In this document: positions 53,586 through 60,872 of the stretch, one piece after another
Position numbering within the stretch: the stretch's first letter is position 1
How the letters are laid out: the number at the start of each line of letters is the position of its first letter
Source of the DNA: Paracoccus solventivorans
GTDB taxonomy: Bacteria > Pseudomonadota > Alphaproteobacteria > Rhodobacterales > Rhodobacteraceae
Direction of reading: 5' to 3'
Assembly (NCBI RefSeq): GCF_900142875.1
Contig: NZ_FRCK01000002.1
Location: forward strand, 248,001 to 312,000
Length of the DNA: 64,000 bases
The notes under the pieces: model-generated
Database searches by the model: none
The model's input: the letters and a program-made list of their open reading frames with translations, nothing else
Told to the model about the DNA's origin: nothing
Program-made: the position numbers and the translations under genes

Positions 53586-54779
53586 TCAGGGCCTTGTCAG
53601 CCCCGCGACATTCGCCTCGGCCAGGTCGGCCAGCGAATCGTGCATCAGCTGGATGACATAGGGCGCGTTATGGGCATAGGCGCCGGGGTCCTTGGCCACG
53701 AACTGATAGTTGTAGGCCGCCTTGAGCAGCCGCGGCGTCCACGAGACGTATTTGTTCGTCCCCTGCGCCTCGGCCTCGCTGATCGCGCCGTCGCCGTCGC
53801 TGTCGTTGAAGAAATACGGATGCGCATGGCCGTCATAGCCGATCGGCGCCCCGGCGGTGTCGGCGGCATAGGCGCGGATCGCCACCAGCAGGCGCTCGTG
53901 CAGGGCGGCGATCTCGGCTGCGATCCCTTCGGTCACGTTGCCGTTGCCGTCGAAGTCGATCTTGCCCTTGCGGATCGAGGCCAGCGATTCGCGGTTGCTC
54001 ACCCCGTCGTGGCAGGCGGCGCAGGGTTCGGATTTCGGCGCCACCGTATGCAGCTCGTGGCAGGTGGTGCAGCTGTTGAACGGGCCGGGGTGGTTGCGCG
54101 CCGAGGCATAGGCGCGGCCCGGGTATTCATAACCGCCGCGGGCCAGCGTGCCCATCAGCGTGGCGCCCGCGGCGCGATAATGGACGTTGATGAACTCGAG
54201 CTCGGGAACCACCGTATCCTCGTCGCGGCCGGCGACGGCGGCGTCCACCGTGACGCCGGCGGTGCGGCCCTGATGGCAGGTCATGCAGCGCGCATCGGCG
54301 CCCAGGTTCTCCACCCGCAGGGTCGAGGGGAAGGTGACCGAGGTCATCATCCGCGTGGTCTCGTTGTGGCAGGCCGAGCAGCCGATCAGCGAGCCGGTCG
54401 GCGCCTTCTTGTCGACCACCCCCGGGGCGCTGCCGTCGGCGCCGATATAGTCGAGGAACCCGGGCGTCGAGTGGCAGCGCGCGCAGGCTTCCGGGATCTC
54501 GCCCTGCTCGTTCCAGTTGTTGAAGGCCTGCGCATCGGCCTTGGCGTGCGGCGATTGCGCCCAGTCGTGATAGAACGGCACCCGCTCGACCGGCATCATC
54601 TGCGGCGCGGCACCAGCTGCGGGGGCGGCGGGCTGCGCGGCCGCGGGCGGTTCTGGCTTGGCGGCGGGGGCCTGGGCGGCGGCGGGGCCGGCGGCGCCCC
54701 ACAGGATCAGCGCCAGCAACGGCAGCGAACGCAGGCGCGGAAGCACCCCCTGACGAGGCGCGGGATCTGGCTTGGTCAT
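53586..54779 (-). CDS. Secreted pentaheme c-type cytochrome with EF-hand loop
   Basis: 397 residues. A signal peptide (PLLALILWGAAGPAAAQA, cleavage near 36) and Pro/Ala linker are followed by five CxxCH haem sites at residues 99–103, 134–138, 165–169, 237–241 and 253–257. Two EF-hand-like loops follow: DFDGNGNVTE at 275–284 (last position not acidic) and a canonical DSDGDGAISEAE at 326–337. It probably carries electrons in the periplasm and binds calcium. I do not know a named enzyme with this layout. It stands next to small redox-type genes. Confidence 0.9.
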   Translation of the reverse strand: MTKPDPAPRQGVLPRLRSLPLLALILWGAAGPAAAQAPAAKPEPPAAAQPAAPAAGAAPQMMPVERVPFYHDWAQSPHAKADAQAFNNWNEQGEIPEACARCHSTPGFLDYIGADGSAPGVVDKKAPTGSLIGCSACHNETTRMMTSVTFPSTLRVENLGADARCMTCHQGRTAGVTVDAAVAGRDEDTVVPELEFINVHYRAAGATLMGTLARGGYEYPGRAYASARNHPGPFNSCTTCHELHTVAPKSEPCAACHDGVSNRESLASIRKGKIDFDGNGNVTEGIAAEIAALHERLLVAIRAYAADTAGAPIGYDGHAHPYFFNDSDGDGAISEAEAQGTNKYVSWTPRLLKAAYNYQFVAKDPGAYAHNAPYVIQLMHDSLADLAEANVAGLTRP

Positions 54780-54958
54780 CGGTCTTCCTTCTTGATCTGG
54801 CGGGTCCCGGGATGCGGCGACACTGGCTGGATGCGAACAGCAGACGTCCTTGACGTGGCTTTCCGCCTCTCAGCCTAAGGCCGCGGGGCCGCCCCTCGCA
54901 CGCCGGCAAGTTGCCGCAGGCCGCCCGCAAACCCCGGCAGCCGCGCCGGAAAACGCCG

Positions 54959-55321
54959 CTACAGCCGCCCGGCCAGATAGTCGCGCAGCACCACCGCCTG
55001 GTTGCGGTCGCGATCCTTCGCGCCAAAGATCAGCGTCACCGGCCCCCTGCGGCACCAGTCCAGCGCCTGCGCCACGGCGTCGGGATTCCGGTCCAGCTCG
55101 GCCCGGTAGCGGTCGCGGAACTCGTCCCAGCGGGCGGGGTCGTGGCCGAACCACTTGCGCAGCCCGCTGCTGGGCGCGATGTTGCGCAGCCAGGCATCCA
55201 GGCGCAAATCGTCCTTGGCGACCCCGCGCGGCCACACCCGGTCGACCAGCAGCCGCGCGCCCACCATCGCCCCGGGCCCGTCCCAGGCCCGCGCCAGATG
55301 GATGGCGGGGCGCGCGCTCAT
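54959..55321 (-). CDS. DUF488 (YeaO-like) protein
   Basis: 120 residues with the DUF488 hallmarks LLVDRVWPRGVAKDDL, WFGHDPARWDEFRDRY and VTLIFGAKDRDRNQAVVL. The function is unknown. Its start at 55321 overlaps the AhpD-like gene stop. A 179-base gap without visible gene separates it from the cytochrome gene. Confidence 0.92.
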   Translation of the reverse strand: MSARPAIHLARAWDGPGAMVGARLLVDRVWPRGVAKDDLRLDAWLRNIAPSSGLRKWFGHDPARWDEFRDRYRAELDRNPDAVAQALDWCRRGPVTLIFGAKDRDRNQAVVLRDYLAGRL

Positions 55322-55677
55322 CCGCCCTCCTGCCCCTGTCCCTGTCCCTGCGCGGGCCCCAGCAGGTCCAGCGACTTGATCGAATGGGCGAACGCCGCGC
55401 CTGCGCGCATCTCGGCCGCGACCCAGATCGCCTCCATGATCTGGGCGTCGCTGGCGCCCGCGTGGCGGGCGCCCTTGACGTGGCCCTCGATGCACCAAGG
55501 GCATTGGGTGACATGGGCGACCGCCACCGCGATCAGCTGCTTGGTGCGCTTATCGAGCGCGCCATCGGCAAACACCGCCTGCGAGAACGCCTTGAAGGCG
55601 TCGTCCATCGCCGGGGCCAGCTCGTGCCGGCGGCGGGCGATGTCAGGGGTGGATTTCGGGAAATGGATATCCGACAT
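55318..55677 (-). CDS. Carboxymuconolactone decarboxylase family (AhpD-like) protein
   Basis: 119 residues. The AhpD-type redox motif is CPWCIEGHVKGARHAG, with Cys59, Cys62 and His66. It probably acts as a peroxidase or disulfide-type reductant helper. The C-terminus ends in a repeated Gly-Gln tract (GQGQGQ) coded by a 6-bp repeat. It is translationally coupled with the DUF488 gene. Confidence 0.92.
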   Translation of the reverse strand: MSDIHFPKSTPDIARRRHELAPAMDDAFKAFSQAVFADGALDKRTKQLIAVAVAHVTQCPWCIEGHVKGARHAGASDAQIMEAIWVAAEMRAGAAFAHSIKSLDLLGPAQGQGQGQEGG

Positions 55678-55690
55678 GGCCGCGCCCCCC

Positions 55691-56041
55691 TTACTCGCGC
55701 CAGTAATCATTGGCGGCGGCGATGGTGGCGAACCAGGTCGCGGCCACCCCCGACACCCCGATCAGGCTTTGCGGGTCATGGGCGTAGTTCGGGCGCAGCT
55801 TGTGCAGCGTGTCCTTGTCGGTCTGGGTGGTGGTGACCGCCTTGCGCGCCATGGTGACCGCAAGGTCGAACCCCGCCTGCGGGGTCTCGGTGATCAGGCT
55901 GGTCAGCCAGGGCTCGGCCTGCGGCGCCATTCCGGCAGCGGCGCCGGGGGCGGCATCGGTCGCGGGCGGGGCAGCGTCCTGCGCCGCGACCGGCAGCGCA
56001 AAGGCCGAGGACACCGCAAGCATGGTCAGGAACTTGCGCAT
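55691..56041 (-). CDS. Small secreted protein
   Basis: 116 residues from ATG 56041, preceded by AAGGAG. A signal peptide (MRKFLTMLAVSSAFALPVAAQ) is followed by a Pro/Ala-rich segment and a short helical domain (WLTSLITETPQAGFDLAVTMA). No cysteine or known motif is visible. It is the first gene of the minus-strand run with the AhpD-like and DUF488 genes. Confidence 0.8.
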   Translation of the reverse strand: MRKFLTMLAVSSAFALPVAAQDAAPPATDAAPGAAAGMAPQAEPWLTSLITETPQAGFDLAVTMARKAVTTTQTDKDTLHKLRPNYAHDPQSLIGVSGVAATWFATIAAANDYWRE

Positions 56042-56154
56042 GAGTGGGCTCCTTTTTTTCCGGGAAAAACAGGGGTTCATCCCCCGTTCACGGAAACGTC
56101 AGAGCCGCGCTTTCGTTCCATCCCGCCAAACCAATCGCCTGCCGGGGACCGGCC

Positions 56155-56215
56155 TGCGCCATTCTTCCTTGTCCAAATATCCAGAGAACGCCCGGGCACC
56201 CGGAAATCCCGCTGC
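56155..56215 (-). repeat. Diverged copy of the intergenic repeat
   Basis: ATTCTTCCTTGTCCAAATAT at 56161, followed by CCAGAGAACGCCCGGGCACC. It lies 70 bases beyond the methyltransferase 3' end, in the same gene-relative orientation as other copies. Confidence 0.65.
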
Positions 56216-56286
56216 CGAGTGAAGCCATGGGATGCCTGCAGGGGCGCCCCCAAACAACAGGCGGTCAGCCGGAACGACCCGCGCTC

Positions 56287-57047
56287 TCACCCTGCCCCGC
56301 GCGTGGCCTCAAAGCTGATGATGGCATCGCCCTCCCGTGGCGCGCGGCCATGTTCGTAATTGCCCGAGACCTCCACCTCGGCACAACCCGCCGCCAGCAG
56401 CGCCATGGAAAACTCGTCGACACCCCACCAGCGCAGCTTGAACAGGTCGAGCTCGCTGCGGACCAGGCTGCCCTCGCGCCAATGCTCGTAACGCAGATGG
56501 GACAGCGTGGTCTGGGCGATGTAGCAGGTTTCGACATGCTGATCGTTCAGGGTCAGAAGATCGCCGTCCCCGGTCACCCAGCTGCGCACCGAGGTGCCGC
56601 CGGCAAGGAAACAGCCGATCGGGTCGAGATCGACAATCAGGCGGCCGCCGGGGGCAAGATGGTCGTGGAACCGCCGCAGCACCGCGGCGGCCGCAGCGCC
56701 ATCGGTGATCAGCTGGAAAGACCCTGCCGGCAGGATGATGGCAGAGAACCGCGTTTCATAGCTGAAATCCTCAAAGCTCTGCCGGCTCAGTCCCGCCCTC
56801 AACCCGCGCTGCCGGCACTCGGCTTCGCAATAGGCCAGCATCTCGTCCGAGCTGTCGAACCCCTCGATGCGCAGCCCCGATTCAAGCAGCGGAACCAGCA
56901 TCCGCCGTTGCCGACCGCCGGTTCCAGAATCGGGCCATCGCAGCGTTCCAGGCGGCGGCGATAGAACTCCACATCACCGAAAGAGCGGCCGACGGGCTTG
57001 TCCAGATTGTAGACCCAGGCGGCAAGTTTTCCGTAACGGTTGTGCAT
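56287..57047 (-). pseudogene. SAM-dependent methyltransferase, single-base frameshift
   Basis: The front part (from ATG 57047, MHNRYGKLAAWVYNLDKPVG) reads into motif I as ILEPAVGNGG and then goes wrong; the next frame continues exactly there with MLVPLLESGLRIEGFDSSDE, LSRQSFEDFSYETRFSAIIL and LAPGGRLIVDLDP. One missing base near 56902–56908 (in a GGCGG tract) explains it; with it restored the protein would be 253 residues. Either a recent pseudogene or an assembly error. The substrate is unknown. Confidence 0.88.
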
Positions 57048-57120
57048 GTGCTGCCCTTGAAAATCCGGGGCCCGGGGAAAAGCGTCCTCTGCCGCCTCGC
57101 AGCCCGGACATTTCACCGGA

Positions 57121-57145
57121 AACGAAAACCCCGGAAGCTCCGGGG
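57121..57145 (-). terminator. Rho-independent terminator of ychF
   Basis: On the minus strand, CCCCGGA–GCT–TCCGGGG (57145–57129) is followed by TTTTCGTT, 26 bases after the ychF stop. Confidence 0.88.
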
Positions 57146-57170
57146 CTCTCCTGAGGAATGGCTTTTCCGG

Positions 57171-58268
57171 TCAGGCGTTGAACAGGAAATGCAGCACGTC
57201 GCCGTCCTTGACCTCATAGGTCTTGCCCTCGACGCGGAACTTGCCGGCCTCGCGGGCGCCGGCCTCGCCCTTGCCGGCGATGTAATCGTCAAAGGCGATG
57301 GTTTCCGCGCGGATGAAGCCCTTTTCGAAATCGCCGTGGATCACCCCGGCCGCCTGCGGGGCCAGGGTGCCGCGGGTGATGGTCCAGGCGCGGGCCTCTT
57401 TCGGGCCGACGGTGAAATAGGTCTGCAGGCCCAGCAGCTCGTAGCCGGCGCGAATCAGCCGGTCGAGCCCGGCCTCCTCCAGCCCCATCTCCGACAAGAA
57501 CAGCTGCGCCTCGTCCTCGGGCAGCTGGCTGATCTCTTCCTCGATCCGGGCCGAGATCACCACATGCCCCGCCCCCTGCGCGCGCGCCATCTCGGCCACG
57601 GCACGGGTCTGGTCGTTGCCGGCGGCGGCATCCGCCTCGGCAACGTTGCAGACGTAAAGAACCGGCTTCGCCGTCAGCAGTTGCAGCATCCCCCAGGCGC
57701 GGCGGTCGTCCTCGGCCACCGCGACGCTGCGGGCCGGGCGCCCGGCCTCGAGCGCCTCTTGCGCCAGTTTCAGCAGCCGGTCCTGGTCCGCGGCCTCCTT
57801 GTCGCCGCCCTTGAGCTTGCGCGATAGGTTCGCCCGCCGCCGCTCGATCGATTCGAGATCGGCGATCATCAGCTCGGTCTCGATGGTCTCGGCATCCGCC
57901 ACCGGGTCCACGCGGCCCTCGACATGGGTGATGTCGCCGTCCTCGAAACAGCGCAGCACATGGGCGATGGCGTCGACCTCGCGGATATTGGCCAGGAACT
58001 GGTTGCCCAGCCCCTCGCCGCGGCTGGCGCCCTTCACCAGGCCTGCGATGTCGACAAAGGTGATCCGGGTCGGGATGATCTGCTTCGACCCGGCGATCTC
58101 GGCCAACTGGTCCAGCCGCGGGTCGGGGACCGCGACCTCGCCCACGTTGGGCTCGATCGTGCAGAAGGGGAAGTTCGCGGCCTGCGCGGCGGCGGTGCGC
58201 GTCAGCGCGTTGAACAGCGTGGACTTGCCGACATTCGGCAGCCCGACGATCCCCATGCGAAAGCCCAT
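57171..58268 (-). CDS. ychF: Redox-regulated ATPase YchF
   Basis: 365 residues, the usual length. Obg-related P-loop [14 protein letters not shown] at the N-terminus, [17 protein letters not shown] as G3, the NVAE segment instead of NKxD (ATP specificity), and a C-terminal TGS domain ([24 protein letters not shown]). It binds ribosomes and negatively affects the oxidative stress response. Start ATG 58268. It has its own terminator. Confidence 0.97.
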   Translation of the reverse strand: MGFRMGIVGLPNVGKSTLFNALTRTAAAQAANFPFCTIEPNVGEVAVPDPRLDQLAEIAGSKQIIPTRITFVDIAGLVKGASRGEGLGNQFLANIREVDAIAHVLRCFEDGDITHVEGRVDPVADAETIETELMIADLESIERRRANLSRKLKGGDKEAADQDRLLKLAQEALEAGRPARSVAVAEDDRRAWGMLQLLTAKPVLYVCNVAEADAAAGNDQTRAVAEMARAQGAGHVVISARIEEEISQLPEDEAQLFLSEMGLEEAGLDRLIRAGYELLGLQTYFTVGPKEARAWTITRGTLAPQAAGVIHGDFEKGFIRAETIAFDDYIAGKGEAGAREAGKFRVEGKTYEVKDGDVLHFLFNA

Positions 58269-58404
58269 CTTGCATCCTTTCCCGGTTTCGCCGGGGTTCT
58301 AGGTCACGGGCGGGGGCGGGTAAAGCGGGAGCGGCGCCCCGCGCATCTTTCCCTTTCGCCGTGGCCCGGCTAAGGATTTCCCCATGCAGGAAAGGCCCCG
58401 CCCC

Positions 58405-59250
58405 ATGACCGACGCGACCGCGCGCACCATCACCCGCCCCACCACCCGCCCCAGCACCCGCATCGACCGGCTGTTCCAGCGGCTGGGCCGCGAAAACCGC
58501 AAGGCGTTCGCCACCTATACCATGGGCTACGATCCCGACCGGGACACCTCGATGCAGGTGCTGCGCGGACTGCCCGGCGCGGGGGTCGACATCATCGAGC
58601 TGGGGATGCCCTTCACCGACCCGATGGCCGACGGGCCGACGATCCAGGCGGCGGGGCAGCGGGCGCTGGCCGCGGGCGGGTCGGCCACCGGGGTGCTGGG
58701 GATGGTGCGCGAGTTCCGGCAGCACGACGACGACACCCCGATCGTGCTGATGGGCTATTACAACCCGATCTATGCGCGTGCGGGCGGGGTGGCGCAGTTT
58801 CTGGCGGATGCGGCCGCGGCCGGGGTGGACGGGCTGATCGTCGTCGACCTGCCCCCCGAGGAGGACGCCGAGCTCTGCATCCCCGCCGCAGAGGCCGGGA
58901 TCAGCTTCATCCGGCTGGCGACGCCCACCACCGACGACCGGCGCCTGCCGGCCGTGGTGCAGAACACCAGCGGGTTCGTCTATTACGTCAGCGTGACCGG
59001 GATCACCGGCGGCCCCGCCGCCAATGCTGCCGAGGTCGCCCCCGAGGTGGCGCGCATCCGCAGCGCCTCGGGCCTGCCGGTGGTGGTGGGCTTCGGCATC
59101 TCGACTCCCGAGGCCGCGCAGGCGGTGGCGGCGGTGGCGGATGGCTGCGTGGTGGGCTCTGCCATCGTGCGCCAGATCGGCGAGGGCAAGCCGGTAGATC
59201 AGGTGCTGGGCTTCGTGCGCAGCCTGGCCGAGGGCGTGCGCCGGGCCTGA
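58405..59250 (+). CDS. trpA: Tryptophan synthase alpha subunit
   Basis: 281 residues from ATG 58405, preceded by AGGAAAGG; the upstream ATG 58384 would overlap that site. The catalytic Glu65 is in [17 protein letters not shown] and Asp76 follows. Also seen: [22 protein letters not shown] and [13 protein letters not shown]. It splits indole-3-glycerol phosphate to indole. The first 20 residues are an unusual Thr/Arg/Pro extension ([15 protein letters not shown]). No trpB is next to it; a repeat copy follows. Confidence 0.95.
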   Translation: MTDATARTITRPTTRPSTRIDRLFQRLGRENRKAFATYTMGYDPDRDTSMQVLRGLPGAGVDIIELGMPFTDPMADGPTIQAAGQRALAAGGSATGVLGMVREFRQHDDDTPIVLMGYYNPIYARAGGVAQFLADAAAAGVDGLIVVDLPPEEDAELCIPAAEAGISFIRLATPTTDDRRLPAVVQNTSGFVYYVSVTGITGGPAANAAEVAPEVARIRSASGLPVVVGFGISTPEAAQAVAAVADGCVVGSAIVRQIGEGKPVDQVLGFVRSLAEGVRRA

Positions 59251-59269
59251 CGCGCGATCCCGGCGGCGC

Positions 59270-59440
59270 GGCCGGACCGGGGCGCTGCCCCGGACCCCGG
59301 GATATTTGGGACCGCCCGAAGCCCGGCCGCAGCCAGCACTCGGCCAAATGCCCGTTGCGCCGGAGTTTCTTCCTTGCCCAACTATCCCGGGCGGGTCGCG
59401 CAAGGCGCGACGGGGGCAGCGCCCCCCTGCCCTGCGCCGC
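59270..59440. repeat. Inverted pair of intergenic repeats after trpA
   Basis: GGGGCGCTGCCCC hairpin and CCCCGGGATATTTG (59296–59309), then about 60 bases later TTTCTTCCTTGCCCAACTAT at 59366 with CCCGGGCGGG and a double hairpin: GTCGCGC/GCGCGAC (59395–59411) and GGGGGC/GCCCCC (59412–59426). The double hairpin matches that at 49943–49975. No gene is seen in 59251–59556. Confidence 0.8.
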
Positions 59441-59556
59441 TTCTACCGGCAGGCACGACAAGCTGTCCGTCTTGTGATCGCGAAGCGCGCGCTTCGCCCC
59501 GCCAAACCCGAGGGTTCTTCTTTCGCGCACCGCCCCGGTCGGATAGGTTGGCGCGC

Positions 59557-60279
59557 ATGGACGATCCGACCCACGCCCATATCGGCACCCCGGCGCCGCA
59601 GCTGCCCCCGCCCCGCGGGTTCTGGCAGCGAATCGGCGATCGCCTGGCGGCGCTGATCGGGGCGCGGCGGGCCGCCGTGCCGCCGGAACGCTCGGTCGCC
59701 TTCACCATCGGGGTGATCGCGCTGGGGGCCAAGATGGCCAAGGCCGACGGCCGCGTCACCCGCGACGAGGTCGCCGCCTTCCGCCGCATCTTCAAGATCC
59801 CGCGGTCCGAGGAACGCCACGCCGCGCGGGTCTTCGACCTTGCCCGCCAGGACGTGGCCGGGTTCGAGCTGTGGGCGGAACGGCTGGCGCGGCTGTTTCC
59901 CCCCGGCGACCCGGTGCTGGTCGACGTGCTGGACGGGCTTTACGTGATCGCCACCGCCGGCGAGCAGCCGCGGCTGCTGGAGGCCGAGCGGGTGTTCCTG
60001 GACGAGGTGGCGCGCATTTTCGGCATCGCCCCGCGCGATCATGCGGCGATCCGCGCCCGCCGCGCCCCCGACCACCGCTGCCTGCCCTGCGAGGTTCTGG
60101 GGCTGACCCCCGGCACGCCGCTGGAGATGGCCCGCGAACGCTATCGCCGGCTGATCTTCGAGAACCACCCCGACCGCGCGCAGGCCCACGGCCTGCCGCC
60201 CGAGGCGGTGCGGCTGGCGGAATCGCGCACCCGCGCGATCAACGCCGCCTGGGCCGCCTATCGCGCCGAGTTCGGCTGA
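59557..60279 (+). CDS. TerB–DnaJ domain protein, DjlA-like
   Basis: 240 residues. A TerB-like helical domain (about 49–158, IGVIALGAKMAKADGRVTRDE) is followed by a C-terminal J domain (CEVLGLTPGTPLEMARERYRR) with the HPD tripeptide at 204–206, so it should stimulate DnaK. E. coli DjlA has an N-terminal membrane anchor; none is seen here. Start ATG 59557. The frame runs open far upstream without homology. Confidence 0.92.
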   Translation: MDDPTHAHIGTPAPQLPPPRGFWQRIGDRLAALIGARRAAVPPERSVAFTIGVIALGAKMAKADGRVTRDEVAAFRRIFKIPRSEERHAARVFDLARQDVAGFELWAERLARLFPPGDPVLVDVLDGLYVIATAGEQPRLLEAERVFLDEVARIFGIAPRDHAAIRARRAPDHRCLPCEVLGLTPGTPLEMARERYRRLIFENHPDRAQAHGLPPEAVRLAESRTRAINAAWAAYRAEFG

Positions 60280-60386
60280 GGCCCCCACTCTGGTTGACCG
60301 CCCGGGGCGGAACTCCCATCTGCTCAGGGTGTTCCTTGGGAACCGGGCCCCGCGGCCCGTCCCGTTTTCCGGTTGCAGGAGTGCCG

Positions 60387-60872
60387 ATGTCCCGTTTCAC
60401 CCTGGCCACGGCCCTCGCACTGGCCCTCGCACTGGCGCTGTCCGCCCTACCCGCCGCCGCGCAGCAAGCCCCCGACACCCCCTTCCAGATGCCGCGCGCG
60501 GATGATCCCGCGCCCGGGGCGCCCTCCGACGACGCCCCCGCCGGAAGCGTGCTCGAGGGTTTCCTGATGGAGCTTTTCGACCGCGCCCAGCCGCATCTGG
60601 AGGGGCTGGCCGAGGACATGGGCGGGCTGATGGAGGAATACCGCCCCATGCTCGACGACCTCGGGCGGCTGATGGACGACATCGGCAATTACGAGCTGCC
60701 GCCCGAGCGGCTGGCGAACGGCGACATCCTGATCCGCCGCAAGCCGGGCGCACCGCCGCCGCCGCCGGTGGAAAACCTGATGCCGCGCAGCCCCGGCGCG
60801 CTGCCGCCCGGGCATCCGCCGCTGTCCGACCCGCCCAGCCCGCCGCCGCTGCTGCCGCAGATCGAGCTTTAA
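60387..60872 (+). CDS. Small secreted Pro-rich protein
   Basis: 161 residues. A signal peptide made of Leu-Ala repeats (MSRFTLATALALALALALS, cleavage after PAAA near 27) is followed by a helical acidic domain (FLMELFDRAQPHLEGLAEDM, PMLDDLGRLMDDIGNYE), the conserved-looking segment LANGDILIRRKPGAPPP, and a Pro-rich end. Similar Rhodobacterales proteins are sometimes annotated as ATPases, but no ATP motif is visible here. Unknown function. The stop overlaps the convergent kinase-exonuclease gene end by 4 bases. Confidence 0.78.
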   Translation: MSRFTLATALALALALALSALPAAAQQAPDTPFQMPRADDPAPGAPSDDAPAGSVLEGFLMELFDRAQPHLEGLAEDMGGLMEEYRPMLDDLGRLMDDIGNYELPPERLANGDILIRRKPGAPPPPPVENLMPRSPGALPPGHPPLSDPPSPPPLLPQIEL

